64,000 nt of DNA, from contig CM072886.1 in NCBI GenBank assembly GCA_037013685.1, positions 60,132,933 to 60,196,932 of the forward strand, given 5' to 3'. The number at the start of each line of letters is the position of its first letter. The first letter of the stretch is position 1. A program made the position numbers and the translations under genes. A model generated the notes under the pieces. The model ran no database searches. It was not told where the DNA came from and worked only from the letters and a program-made list of their open reading frames with translations. Source of the stretch: Acridotheres tristis. Its lineage: Eukaryota; Chordata; Aves; Passeriformes; Sturnidae. Positions 9,930 to 23,773 of the stretch are shown one piece after another.

Positions 9930-11250
9930 AGTGTGACATCCTATAATCCAGGTCATTGAAGAAGATGTTGCACACTGTGGGCCCCAGCATTACCCATATC
10001 AGACACCACTAATGGCTGGCCTCTAGCTGGATATTGTACTCTGGATGAGAACCCTCTGGGCCTCACAGTTCAGTCAGTTTTCATTCTACTTCACTGCCCA
10101 CTCCAATGCTTCATCCGTATTTTCATGAGGGTGTTACTGGAGACTCCTGTCAAAAGCCTTAATGAAGCCAAGATAATATCATCCAGTGCTTCATCCTCAT
10201 CTACTGAACTAGTCTAACTGCAGATTTGGTCAAGCCTGTCTTTGTCTTCATAAATCCAAACTGACTACTCCAAATCATCCTTCTGTATTTGGAAATGGTT
10301 TCTGGAATAATTTGTTCCATTACCTCCTTTTTAGGGACTGAGGTGAGGCTGACAGACCTGTAGTTCCCTAATCCTTCTTGCCGTTCTGAAAGACAGAATT
10401 TAGAATTACTTTTTTCTCGTTGTCAGGAACCTCTCCCAGTCTCCATGACCTTTCACAGATTATCAACAGTGGCCTCACAGTGACATTGGCCAGCTCCCTC
10501 TGCACTTGTTGGCACATCCTGCCAGATCCCATGAACCTGTATATATATATATATTTGACTGGTTTAGATGTTCCCCAATTTGGTCCTCCTCTACCTAGAG
10601 TAAATCCTCTTTTCTCTAGACCTTCCCACTGGTGTCTCAGAAAGCTGAGATTCCTGAAGGCAAATCTTGCCAGTAAAGACTGAGGCAAGGAAGGCATTCT
10701 GTACCTCAGCTTGTTCCATGTCCTTTGTCACCAAGTCCCTTTCTCCTTTGAGCAGTGGGCCCATATTTTCCCTCATCTTCCTTTTGCTGTTGAGGTACTT
10801 AGAAAAGCCCTTCTTCTTGCTTTCTACATTCCTCTCCAGATTCAACTTCACAAGGGTTTTCACTTCCCTAAGCCCCTCCACGAATGCTTGGACAGCATCT
10901 CCATATTATTGTCAGGCCACTTGTCACTGCTTCCACCTCTTATATTTTACCTTTGAGTTTTGTCAGGAGCTCCTTGTTCCTCTGCACCAGCCTCTTGTTG
11001 CCTTTGCTTGATTTCTGGCTCGTTAGGGTGGGACCATCTTAAAAGTGGAGGCTGTCATCCCTGAAAAGCAACTGATCTTCTGGTCTTCTCTCCAGGATAA
11101 TCTCCCATGGGACTCTTCCAGTCAGATAACTGAAAAAGCCAAAGTCTGTTCTCCTTTGTCTAGGGATTCTCTTTCAGTTTAGGGATTATGATGCTATTTT
11201 TTGCTCCCTCCACTGATGATTGCCACCCTAGGATGACATCTTCTGAATCT
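9930..11250 (-). mobile_element. CR1 LINE fragment with decayed reverse transcriptase
   Basis: The plus strand carries the antisense of CR1 ORF2 over about 1.3 kb. Landmarks are GGTCATTGAAGAAGATGTTG near 9951, GAGGTGAGGCTGACAGACCTG near 10341 and GACTGAGGCAAGGAAGGCATT near 10678. Read on the minus strand, the interval 10591-10881 encodes NKKGF-like and LVTKDMEQAEVQNAF-SVFTGK motifs, and 10368-10697 encodes RPLLIICERSW-GEVP. These are typical of the CR1 endonuclease-to-reverse-transcriptase linker and the N-terminal part of the reverse transcriptase. The two pieces are in different frames, so the copy is inactivated by frameshifts. It is truncated at both ends, and a (TA)n expansion at about 10540-10553 interrupts it. 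The boundaries are approximate. Confidence 0.88.
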
Positions 11251-14200
11251 CTGCTAAACAATTGTGAGCTGAGATGTTTAGTATGTTTTACTTTCAGGAA
11301 AAAAAGAAATGAGAAAACTGTATTAGATTTATTCTTGACCAGATTTCAAGGCTTTGTTTCAAAGAAAAGTCTGTCAGGTTTTTTTTAAGACAGATTGTTT
11401 TCCTTTGCCTTGATTCTCAAGTGGTTTCTGTGTGAAATTTCAGACCAAATTATTTAGCTTTTAGAACGTGACAGAAGTTTGAAAACCTGTGTCCCAGAGA
11501 AAGAAATGCTGGATAACCTTAAGTATAGGCACATCTACCCTCCCAAAGTGTAATATACAAGCATCCCTTCTAGGGAGCCTTTTGCAAATAAACATAAATA
11601 AAAATCTGAGCAATTTCATGAATCATAACTACACTTCTAAAATTACAAGCATTATTATTATATTTTCTATTATATAGACCAAATAAAAAAAAAAAAAAAC
11701 AGAAAAATGAAACTAAAATTAAATTGACTTCCTTAGTCTGTAAATTCTTCTAAGAATGTGATCTGAGAGTTTAGAAGTAAAATTACTGTTACGAGCAGCA
11801 TGTGATCTAGTTACTGCATATATTTACCTAGCAGTTTCTGGAAGAATTTAAAGGATCATTATCCCTTAATTTTTAAAAGGCATCAACCTTTGTTGATGTC
11901 ACTTTGCCATAAAATTATTTATACACAAACACAATTTTTTAAATTAATGAGACATCTCTCCTATTTCAGTGGTTTCAGAGAAAGCTGATGACCACCTAAC
12001 TAGAGCAAGGACATACAGTTACAGAGCATCATTTGGTAGCATCTCCTCATTATTCCTGTGTAACATCCATTAAACCTAAATATCAAAAGAACTGTATGGT
12101 GAGAAATAATTGCCTGGTTCAGATGAGTTTACTTTTCAGGGTTAATGATTTTTTTTTAACCCTAGGCAAGGTTATCACAATCTGTTGATATTCCAAAAGA
12201 ATTTCAATTTTTGCATGTAACCATGTATTTATGTTTTTAAAAAATCCTGTATATATCTATAAACTTATCAATGTCTTAATTTGCTATACTTGATTACCTA
12301 CATACATTGGTAAACATGTCGTTTTGATTTGCAGCAAATGTTGCTTATGAAAATAAAACAAAGATCATGCATGCATTATAAATTCTGTATGTCAGCATAG
12401 TTCTGCTTTGGGGAGGGTTTTAGTGAGGAACGTCGAGCCTGACCATCTGCTTGATGAGAGGGAAGGGCACTATGCCCCTATCATGGAAAGACAGAACGTA
12501 CACTTGACCTTATGCAGGCTAGTTATCACAAGGTGACTTTAAGTGTCTGTGTGTTGCAGGATTAGGGGATTGGCTACTTGCTAGACTGCTGGTCCTTCTG
12601 TTGCAACTTTCTGCCTTTCCCATTGTGAGATTCCGGCACACCTCACAGTTCTTGCCCTCCGAGAACGTGGCTCAGCACAAGGGGTTTCACTGGGAGTGAG
12701 AAGAGGGTCTGCTCCTCTCTGTGCACTTCCAATCCCTTTTGTCAATTCAGTCCAACTCTGCATAAAGAGTTAATGTCCACAGTAGCCTCCTGCACCAGCC
12801 TACTGCCCTGACAGTAATCAATTGAAACCTTGTTCCTCTTGATCAAGTGCTATTTAAAACACAAAGCAATTTAATGTGATTGTTAATGCTCTCAAGCCAT
12901 CTAACCTCTTCAGACCTTCAATCTTTTGGTTGTTTCAGCTTTTGTATAACTGAACCGTTTGCCTCCCAAAAGAACAAACAATCCCCTTGCAGTAATCAAG
13001 TTTGTAAAGAGACTGCACCCAGAGAGGGGATTGCTTCACCCCAGCTCCTTGGCCTCTAGAGTATGGAATAGAGTATGTCTGTGGGACAGCTACTCGTGCA
13101 GACACTGAACCTCCCGTGCTCTGAACTTCACGGCAACAACTGCTTTCCAAAAGTTTTTGGGATCAGGTATATAATATTGACAAAATATGATTTGTTGACT
13201 TTTGTGTATTTTTGTATTAAATGTTTTTGTTTTAAAGAACAAGTTGTTTTGTGTTTTTTTTGTGTGACTTACAGTTTCAGGGCATTCTGATTAGGTGTCT
13301 GTTACAAACTTCTGGAGTTTTCTTCAGTTTTCCACACTAGACCAAGGGCTTCAACCCAGGTTTTTGGTTCAATTACTTGAAATAATTTCTTGAGGATTTG
13401 CTCTGGCAGTGGTCTGGCTGGCAGTGGAACAGCTCCCTCGGAGGGTGCCCACAGCCCATGCACTTTCCTGGAGCAGAAACACATGTTCAAACCCATGTTC
13501 CAAAGTAAGCAGAACACAAATTTGAACCCAGGCCTCTGATATCCTTTGTTGTGGGCAAACAATCAGAGAAAACGACATCTTCTGCTCAATAACTTGCTGT
13601 GAAGAACTGGAGTAAGAGCCTCTCTGAAGCTTCCTGCTCATTTTGTTGGGTTTTTTTTTTGGAGCTTGTGGTTTTTTGGTTTGTTTTTTTTTTGGGGGGA
13701 GGGGGGGTTGGAATTTTTTTGTTTTGGTTTTTGGTTTTTTGGGGGGTTTTTTGTGTGTTTTTTTTGATTGTGTAAAGCCAGTTGTTAACTTCGAGTGCCT
13801 GTTTCTCTCCACTCAGTGGATAGGAAGAGCCGGAGTGTTCGGTTCAGACCCACAGGTTTCACTAGGAGGCCAGGAATGCTGGCTGAGCACACGGCTGCGT
13901 GGTGGGAGCCTGGGCTGGGGGTGAGCTGAGGCTGCAGGCAGAGGATGGGGCAGAGTACCAGTGGCCAAGTGGCTGGGAGACTGTTTCCTTCCCGGAGTCA
14001 GGACCTACAAGACAGGCGCCACAATACTCAATTTATATCCCCTCCATCAATCCAGCTCGAAATTACCTCAAATTAGAGGATACATGAGCAGAACTACTTT
14101 ACTAGGGCACTGTCTCTTCTGTAACTAGAAGACTTTAATCTCTGTGTACACAAGGTCTCCTTTATCCTTCTTTAACTTATAAGTGGGCTTATTGTAGGAA

Positions 14201-17200
14201 AGTTATATTAGTGGAATACCTTAATTCAATCCAGGTTTGTTAAGTCTCTTTTCCACATTCATCCAGATCAGATAAATCGTATGCTGTATTTACTTTCTGG
14301 AGTAGTTGCCTAAAATGTCCAGGCACTGAGGCTGTTTCTCATAATGTGCTGACTTTTGGAACGAACTCTTTATTTACAGGCTTTGGCAAAATGGTTAGAT
14401 TTATTATTTATTAACCAGAAAACCAACAACTATTTCTCTTAGAAAGGTGCAGAGTTGCATGAGGCATACTGTGCTATCAAAATTACAAGTTTTGTTCTGG
14501 ATTTTTTTGTAATTTGTATTATCTATGATTTGATAGATGTAGAAATTACCATTTTTGGAGAAGGAAATTCTGTCCTTCCTTCTCTTTTGCTTTCAAACTT
14601 CTCTAACACTTCGGGAACTATTTTTGCATCAAGAATATTTGTAAAGTTTGCTTTGAGATCACAGTTAGATTTTTCTGTGCCTTATGAAAAGGCATTTCTT
14701 AATCCTCTTTCTGAAATAAATCCACTTTTCACTTCACAGAGGGTTTCTGTAAGTAAAGTTATGCTCATCATTATCTTCCTCTTTTGTATGCCTGTATATA
14801 ATATCTTTGATTTGGATTGATTTGGCAGTATGGCTTTTGCAGGAGTATAGCCTTACTTCTCCAATACCTGGCAGCTTGTCCAAAATCTCAGACTTCATCA
14901 TCACAGGAGTGCAGCTGCAAGAAATGCACTTTGGAAGCATCAGAAGTATTTACAACAAATAGTAATATTTTCAAATAACCCTTCAGTGTTATTTCAGTAC
15001 ATAAGGGCTTCAGAAACTCATTCTATTTAGCCTGCAGTGGAAACCAAGTTAGCAAGACCCCAAGGTTTCCACATGTGATCAGAACTACTCCTGGGGGACT
15101 CTCTTCTTTCTTTCCTGCTGTTAACGTGCCACGATGCTTATGGACACATTTGGGAATTTCTGTTTTCTGGCTTCTGGCCTCTTGCTTTGTCTAGAGCTGT
15201 TCAAATTAGGTGCCTCTTGGAGACACATGAACATGGGGTACAGGCAGAGCAATCCAATGCTGCTCCAACAATTCAGGCTTGAGCACTGAGCCTAGGAGCC
15301 TCTGCTCTGGGCCTGTAGTTACACATACAACTTGAGCAGGCTGAAGCTGTCACTGCCAACAGCAGAAGCAGTCCTGCCTTTCACTTATCAATTGTTCCTG
15401 TTCCTGTGCTACCCCTCCCTTTGCTTGTGGCTGGGGAACTGATCTGAGTTAGAGCCAACTTTTACTTGGGCTGGGTTAGTCTTAGCTTGTATTGGTTCCT
15501 GATCTGTTTCACTGTAGTGCTGAAGAGAATTTTTCTCATGCCAACACAAGGATGGAAAGAACCTGGAGACAGGGATGATCCAGGTGCCTGAAAAAAAGGG
15601 AGATGACAGCAGCTAAAGGAGTTTATGAAACTCCAGACTTTTTCTCCACTGTGCTTTGCAGGAGTTCAGTTAATGAGGACAATGAGTTGAATTTTTGCTG
15701 TCTTGCCACGCTCCTCATCCGTTTCTGTACAACAGGTGACTCACACAACTTCCCATTCCTCTGGGCTTAGCGTGCCTACCACTCCTGTTTTCCGAGGTGG
15801 GACGCTGGGAGCACCGAGTTCAGTGGAGCCCAGCTGCCTGCATCCCAGGCAGGAGAGTGGAGTCTGGTGGCCAGCGAGGAAAGTGCAGCCAGCGACACCT
15901 CACCTGGCACCACAGGTTCAGCCAGCAGCTTCTGCTCCACCTGCACTACAGCCCCGCACAGGTTCGCTCTTGGCCGAGCCACAGCTGGACAAGCTGCTCA
16001 ACACTGCACTGACAGCAGTCTCGGTTCTCTAGAGGACAGATCTCAACAGAGCTGATGCATTCTCTTTTTCCTGTGGTCCTGGGCTGTGCTTCGTTTACTT
16101 GAGTGCAGCTGCAAATTCAAGTTTCCTCAGACCTGATAGTAAAAGCTGATACAGTAGAGAGCAGCTTGCATTGTCTCTCCAGGACTCTACTGCATAAAGT
16201 GCACATAGGGGTGATACCATCTGCCCTCAAACTGGAGAGAAGAACCAGCTGCAGATGCAGCTGGGAGAACCAGCTCCAGGAGCAGCTGTTGATCGGTCTC
16301 TCACTCTCAGTTTTAATACACACCTATCCCGGGCAAGGCCCTGTCTGCCTACTTTTCTTATTATTTACTTAGGTTGGCTTTTCTCAGAACTTCCTCCCAC
16401 CAAACCATACCATTTCCTGCCACCAATTCATTGCACTTGACTTTGCTTTGATCTTGCCAGTCTTTGGCTTTTTAAAATAAAAAAAATATTTTTATAACCA
16501 ACTATCATTGCACTCCATGGTTACCATTGCAAGAACAAAGTCTTATAAAAAGATGAAGCTCATAGAATGGACAGTTGTGAGATAAGACACTAATGTAAAT
16601 TGCTCTTTACTTCTAGAAGGAAACAGTGTCGCTTGGGATGCACCCCCCTCCAAGGAAAACCTCTTGTCAGGTTTTCTGGTCCCTTTGCGTCTCCTCCTGT
16701 TTCAGCACAATCTGGTCATGCGTAAAGATTTTAGGATTCAATTCTCAAAATTATCAATCTTGCTATGCATCTTTAAAAAAACCAAAGAGATTCAAATCCA
16801 TGAGAATCTCATTAGCCAGACATCAATATTCTGAGACTAAAGAGAGTGGCTGTTGGAAAAAAACCATATAGTTGAAAAGCATATTATTATTTATAAATGT
16901 TTACAAATGGGAAATGCTTCTCTGCTTCTAGCTCTTTTATTCTTTTGGGGTTTTTTTATACTATCTTTTCATTTTTAAATGAGAATGAAGATAATTTGTG
17001 TCTCAGATTTAAACTCGTAACTCAGCAGAATAGAAACAGAGGCTTATGCCCTGTTTTTCATAAACAATTTATCATTTAAACTTCAAAAAATTGTATAATG
17101 CAGGTTCAGTTAGCTGTGCTGGGGTATAAATGCATTCTTCTTTTGGTCCTTAATTCACTTTTATGTCTAACTCATCTGTGAAGATCTTGTCTTTCCCATA

Positions 17201-19773
17201 AAGAGATGGCAGCAAATCAGTTGGTAAATGAACAGATTTCTTCAGATCTCACATTCTTCTGATTTTGCAGAATGCCATTTCTAAGCTTGTGAGGCAGATG
17301 GGAAACCTTAGGAGCCTGGAAACTTTGGAGACTGTTGCACTGAGATTAGTGAGATCTTCATGAACTAGTCAACCACTTCATCAGTATTGTATCAAATGTT
17401 ATGTCTCTTTGCATTCCAGGAATCACCATGGGTAAATATGCAATCTCTCAGAGATACAAGAAATCTCATTTTTGAGGTAAAGGGCAGCAAAAACAACGGG
17501 ATAACTACATACACCTGATTTACCCAATGGGGCAGCGCTACTGAAACACACAAAAAGCCTGAGGAACTTTATAAAATGTATGGTCTTCATATTGCTTCCT
17601 TGGTCTAAGGACTGTCAGAAGCCTCTGAAAGGGTGCCATGCTGCTGCACAAAGAGCCAAGCATTGTGTACAGGTGCTTTATAAGTTCACATCCTGATAAT
17701 AGAAGATGCTGGTGTTAATTTAGCAGAGAGTTGTAGAAGCAGAGAAGGCTGCCAGGACGTGGTGGTTGTGCAGGTCAGTGTCCTCCCTGGAGCTGAACTA
17801 TTGCCTGAGTAGATCAAGTTAGATGTGACCTTGAAATGGAAGCATCATGTGAGACAGAAAGAACAATCCCCTGGGTATTAACTCTCTAATAACAAATTGT
17901 AGATTTTGTTTTTCTTCCACATGCACTGGTCAGAACTTTACCCACGCACACTTCCTCAGTTCACTTACAGCTGTTGCCTTCCAATTTATAAAGCTCTACT
18001 CACCAACTAAAATACCTCCATACAAAATAACAGCAGACAAACAAAAAGATACATATCCAAGTTTTCTCAGCTGTTTCTCAGAATCCCTTTCCACCCACTG
18101 CCAGTTGAATATAATTTTAAATTATTGTCTACTTAAGGAAGCAAGGATTACCTTGCTGAGAAAGTACTTAGAAACTTAATAAGTAAGTGCTAACTAAGCT
18201 TTTTTAGGAAATAGATTTCCTTGGTGATGCCTATTTAGGCTGACTGTAACGTAAAGTTAAACAAAATGGGCTGTGCTAGTACAAGTCTGAGGTCAGTGAA
18301 CAGTTCTGTGAATACTGATTTCACAGGAACGACAGCAGAGTGTGTTAATAACGCGAATGCTGAGCAATACAGCTTCTTTCTGCCTGCTGTTGAGGCCCTT
18401 TGTCTAAGCCAGGGCTGTCTGTTTCAAGTGCATCTTCTTGTGCTCATTGAAATTATAACAAGTTAAAACTGTTACTGCACCTGCTCACTCCTAGGCGTCT
18501 GAAGACAATGTTAAAATGAAGTGACCCTTCATAGAGAGTTAACTGGCTACATCAAACTGACACACAAGCTTTAATGGTTTCAATTGGGATGTAAATGAGA
18601 GGAATAGCAGAAGTAGCCCTGCTGTCAAGAGATATGGAATGGGGTGCAGGCTAAGGAACAAAAATCATGCTGTTCTTGAATGTTGATGTTTCCTCATCTT
18701 TTGTTTCAACAGGACCCATTTATGTTCAGATGATGTATATCTTGAGATCTTTTGGCACCAAGTATGCAATATTAACTGTCTGGGCAGGGTGCATTTAGAA
18801 AACAAGGGTTGGAGGGTGTTGGGAATGGAACTGTTTTTTCTTCTTCCCCTTCCCCAGCTGGCTGGAGATGGGCCCAAAGGAAGCAGGATGAGATGAGTGG
18901 GTGTGTCAATTCAATGTTCTGTACTCATAAACTGTTCTGTTGTGTAATTTTTTCCCTGTGTTTTGTCTACCTTACAGTTTTGCTGAGGAAGAGCTTAATT
19001 TTTGTGTGCTACTGAATCATGTGGTGTTGCATCTTAGGCCTGAATTAATAAATTTGCCTAATTTGTACCTTCTTCTATAAGAAAGAGAGAAATAAGCTAA
19101 GAAACCTGGACGCAAAAATCTCAAGTGAGGTTATCTGTCCATAGACTTATGTGTTACTAAGAAAATAAAAGGCATCAAGGAACTCTTCTGGACCTTGATT
19201 TATTTATTTTAACTTTTAAATTATTAGAATAATTGCTGGCATGGTTATGGTCCTGACTAATTATTATCCCAAATCATTTCTGGGCATAGTTCAGGAATTA
19301 TTGCAGGCCCAGGACCATTCCTAGTAAACACTTGAATGTGGCCATTCTTTTTTGGACAATATTATGGATCCTTAATTTTGACTGATATCTCCTTCTAGTT
19401 CATTCAATGAGTCATATTTTATTAGAATACTACACTTCAGTTCCTGGAAAGAAATTTAAATTATAGTTTAATATGAAAAGTGATGGAACATTCCCCACTT
19501 TTTGGACAGTTTATTCCTCTAAATCATTTGGGCTGTTTTGAAGTACATAGCTCCAATTTCCAGTCACCGATTGTCATTTTAATTTTCTTTTCAGTACTTC
19601 TTTCTTCAGAAGATATTTACACAGTGTAATCAAACATGACTTTTATAACAGATTGTGTTTTTCAGGTCTTTGTCCATAAAGCATTTTCTATAGCTCTGTA
19701 ATAAATACTGCTGCTCTCTTCTGTATCAATAACCATTTTCAACATCCTTTAAAATAATGATGGCTAATGAGAA
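11251..19773. other. Intergenic DNA, no gene supported
   Basis: This is AT-rich non-coding sequence with an A15 run at 11685-11699 and a T/G tract at about 13641-13770. GC-richer patches lie at about 12560-12780, 13840-14040 and 15690-16050. None of the open frames in these patches (up to about 147 codons) shows a recognisable domain, a plausible start with splice context, or homology that I know. The patches could be regulatory elements or untranslated exons of a non-coding RNA, but nothing in the sequence decides this. Confidence 0.55.
13641..13770 (+). repeat. T/G-rich low-complexity tract
   Basis: About 130 bp consist almost only of T and G on the plus strand, with runs such as GGGGGGAGGGGGGG and repeated GGTTTT units. 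The tract explains the Lys/Pro-rich open frame on the opposite strand, which is not a gene. Confidence 0.9.
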
Positions 19774-20057
19774 TCAGAGAATGGTTTGAGTAGGAAGAGA
19801 CCATCTAGATTCAATCCCCCTGCCATGGGCAGGGACACCTTTCACTATCCCAGGTTGCTCAGAGCTCCATCCAGCCTGGCCTTGAACACTTCCAGGGATG
19901 AGGCATCCACAGCTTCTCTGGGCAGCCTGTGCCAGTGCCTCACCACCCTCACAGTGAAGAATTTCTGTCTAATATCTGCTCTAACCCTTGTCCCTTCCCT
20001 CTTGTAGGCCCCTTCATTGTACTGGAAGGCTGCCATAAGGTCTGCAGTTGTGCAGAT
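19774..20057 (-). mobile_element. CR1 LINE 3' fragment with ORF2 C-terminus and 3' UTR
   Basis: The plus strand reads CAGAGAATGGTTTGAG, then CCCTGCCATGGGCAGGGACACC, then the antisense of a coding end. On the minus strand, 19845-20036 reads TVRVVRHWHRLPREAVD-SLEVFKARLD and stops near L-S-N-L-G. This is the characteristic C-terminus of CR1 ORF2, followed by the short CR1 3' UTR. This piece is well preserved, and the C-terminal frame is uninterrupted for 63 codons. The element is 5' truncated, as most CR1 copies are. Confidence 0.92.
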
Positions 20058-23000
20058 TTCTAGTGCTCTTCATTCCCGACTCTCTCTCCTTCTCGCCATT
20101 CCTTTCCGTTGTTTTCCAAGCCATGCCGAACCTCAGCAATGCACTCACTGGAGGCTTTGTTCAGCTACAGGTTCCTGCAGTTCCTCCCAGAGTCACCACT
20201 GTCCAGTCTACAGCCTGCCCTGCTGCAGGCAGAGCCTCTGTTCCTTGTGAAACTCCATGCTTAGCTGCAAGTTGTTTGGAAAGGTCCAGGTTATCCCAGA
20301 GGGACTCACATCACTCTCTATGAGTGCCTGTCCCTTCAAATAAATGTGACGAGGCAAAACTTTGCTGTCCACAGATCTTACAGTACAGGGAAGTGATACT
20401 TACAGCCTTGAGAACAATTTTTTTTCCTTCGTTAATAGTACCCACAAATACAATAAAAATGTCAGACTAACAAGGCCATGAAAAAAATATCTTTCTGTCA
20501 CAGGAATTCATTGACTTTTATTTCCATTTAAAAAAAATTATTTCATTTTTATTCCATGTTGGGTTGCTATATCTTCATCCCTTTTCCATTTATTTAACAT
20601 TTATTTGAATACTGTCCATTTTTTTTGTTAATATGGGCTTTTTCTTTAAAAAGCATTATTAAGAGTATGTTTTTTTGATCCATAACTTGTTTCAGAATTC
20701 TTAGCAAGCTGTAATATCTTGACATCACAAAAACACTTTAATAACTTAGTGGTTTTAATTTATTTTTTTCTGTTACATCCCTTGGGAATATTAGAATAAC
20801 CTGTGTGTTTTGCACTCTTTGCCACATCCAAAAGTGAAGATGAATGCTACATCTGCAGGGATCTTGAAACAACAAAATTTGGACTTTGTAATATTTTTTT
20901 TTCTATTTCATAGTACCATCATGTATGAGAAACCAAAGAAACAGTTTGAGCAAGCAGTCAGCACTTAATTAATTAATACCCAACCTGAGTTGAATTAGGC
21001 AGAGGCAAATTAGAATGGGAGTTGCAACATTAGATCATAATTTACTATATTGTAAATACTAGCACAGGCTAGTTTTAACCTTCCAGAAGTCTAATGTAAA
21101 ACTCTGGGATGCTTTTACCAACCTGCCCTGCCACTCCTATGGCCAGAAAAATCTTGCAGGAGGAAGATTTGCAAAGAGGACAACCAACTTTGCTTTTTCT
21201 TCCTTTCCCTAGAGTCAAAACAGCAGCATAGGGAAACAGGGAAAAGTTGGCAAACCCAATGGAAAGAGGAAGCAGGGACTTCTTAGAGTTAATATACCTT
21301 CAGCACTGTTAATCCTCTGTTACACTCTATTGTTTTCTTCTGGACGTCTCGGGAGTCAGAGTGCCTTGTGGGGAGAGTCAGGCCATGACAGCGCAGTCAC
21401 TGAGGAAGCTGCTCCAAGGTGGCTGAGGAGAGGGCTTTGCCTGCAGACATGTGAGTTCAGGACAGAAGTCTTGAGGCTTCAGATACTGTCCCACTGCCTC
21501 TTCCTTTCCCTGACCCCACAGCATGGGTGTGGAGAAGGTGCTTCCCACTGGTAGGCACAGTGGAACAGCGGAGCTGAAACTATTCTTTGTCCTCTTCAAG
21601 ACAAACAAATGGCTGCATCCCTCTGTTTACATGGCAGATATAAACTGCAATCTTCTATGGTTTGAATTTAAACCAAAATTATTATATGCTTGGTTTCAAG
21701 AGGTCAGGGAGCTCTCTAAAATCCAAGCCCAGGCCCCTAAAATCAGTAGTGATGTTTGAAAAACCCACATAGCTGGAATATGTTGCCCATAGTGGCACTG
21801 AGCAGCAATTTATAAGACATTACCTGCAGTCTAGCTGGAGAAGATAAATTCAGGTTAATCAGAAACCGAAATGCTTCCTTACAGGGATAACTCAGACAAA
21901 CTGCAGGCATCAATGGAAACTACAGGAGTACAATAACTGTGTAATGGTGATCCCCCTCATTGTCAGCCTTGCCTATGCATGGGATGGGAAAGGAGACCTT
22001 TCATTAACTGTACAGGAGGCTGGCACTACAGCAGATCCATATCACACCGTGTCACATAGAATGCAATTTGTCAGTTCCTGTGCGGTGAATTGCGATGATA
22101 TCTGTTTAAGAACACGTTTGCAGGCAGTCAGCTGGCAAGTGCATTGTACCCTGGCCCATCTGTTACCACAGTAATTGGGTCATCCACTTCAGAAGAAGCT
22201 GTTTTGCCCGTGTAGTGACAGAAGCAATGACCTCATACAAAGAAAGCCTGCACTGGACCAAGGATTCTAACAATGGGAGAGAGGAAAGAAAGTATTCCTA
22301 TGGAACCAGCTGGAAACAGCAGAGCCCCCTTAGGCACGTGTTCACACTGAGCCTCTGGAGTAGGTCTAATTGCACCTCACAAATTATGCTGAAGGAAAGC
22401 ACAGAAAAACGTTCTGAGAGTTATCATTACCAAGGGGATTGCACCCTGCCAAAGAGAAGGTTGCCAGGACTAGCTGTCTTCTTGCCCAGCACCACAGATC
22501 ATCAACCTCAGCACCCTTCCATTAACACCTGATGCTGTCCATGTGAAAAAATGGTACTGGGAAGACACTGGAAGGTATCTTTAATTTGTAGGTTGGCATT
22601 CTTGTTTTGGAATATCCTATTTAATAAGAGTTAATAACAGAGTTGGTTTCTGATTTAAAGATAATCAGGATTGTGGTTACAAATTTATAACATCTATTTT
22701 ACCTGTTCACAACAGGAGAATCAGTCCTTCTTCTACATTAAGTATTAATTTTTCACCTCTCTGTCTGTCTCTCAGGGCAATTATCCGTTAAAACATCTTC
22801 AATAGGACTATAACTCTTTTCTATCCCTAGGAATTTTTAAAAGCTAGAGAGTCTGCCTGTCTTAAAGTTAGACTCTGCTCTGAACAAGAAATACTTGTTA
22901 CAAAAAGCTGATTTTACCACATCAGATGGATTCCCACCCGCCACAGTCTTTAACCCCTAAACCCTTTAATTTTCTGAGACAAGCTCCATTACCATGTATG

Positions 23001-23729
23001 CAGAATGAGTTTGAGAGTTCAGGTGTCCATGATGCCTTGGCCACTTCCATAGTATAAAGTCGTGTAAAAGGTTTTTGTAGTGAAACTTAACAGTTTCTCA
23101 CTAATGCAGACATAGGGAAAACATGCAAAGAAAACTGAAAAATTAACCAAAACTTCTCTTGAAATATAAGGGAAGAAACTTATGCCTGTAGTTTCTGGTG
23201 CTTAATCTCTACATATAGTACATATTTTCCAAATTAAGTCCAAAGCTGATTTAGCGTAAAGAAAGCTACAGAAGGAAGACAAAAGGAAAGATGAATAATT
23301 CTAAAATGAAGCTCGTTCAGACTTCATGACTATCAGGGTCACTTCTGGCCTTATAGCCAGTAAGTCTCTACCAGCACTATGTGAGGAGTGAAGCTTTTAG
23401 CTACATTAGCTATTTCCATCACTTATTTCACATATTTTAAATCCCACAAAGTATTTGAGTCATCACTTGAACAAGACAACAGTTACTGAAAATCAGTAAT
23501 GTTTGACTCAATCTAGAAGAGTGCATCACTGCCAATCTACCCATCTCTTAGATGAGCTGTAAAATATGCAGTGAAAAACATTCAGCAAAGACAAGCTCAT
23601 CACATTTCTGCCAGCTTAGGTAAAAGGCTTCTTCCTAGTGGTAAGGGAATGACTTTTGAAAGAGGAGCAAAATAGCAGGACTGAGGTAGAGAGGGAAATA
23701 CTCAAACATCTTTCCAATAGATGAATCTT

Positions 23730-23773
23730 GTTATATATATAACATATGTATACATCATATACATATATAACAT
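23730..23773. repeat. AT-rich palindromic cluster
   Basis: A perfect 14-bp palindrome, GTTATATATATAAC (23730-23743), is followed by CATATGTATACATCATATACATATATAAC, which can fold back on it. This is probably an unstable TA-rich microsatellite. Confidence 0.8.

Noticed and set aside
13369..13812. Lys/Pro-rich 147-codon minus-strand open frame
   Set aside because: It is the translation of a T/G low-complexity tract.
15703..16032. 109-codon plus-strand open frame in a GC-richer intergenic patch
   Set aside because: No recognisable motif, and overlapping open frames occur in all phases. Coding status is not supported.
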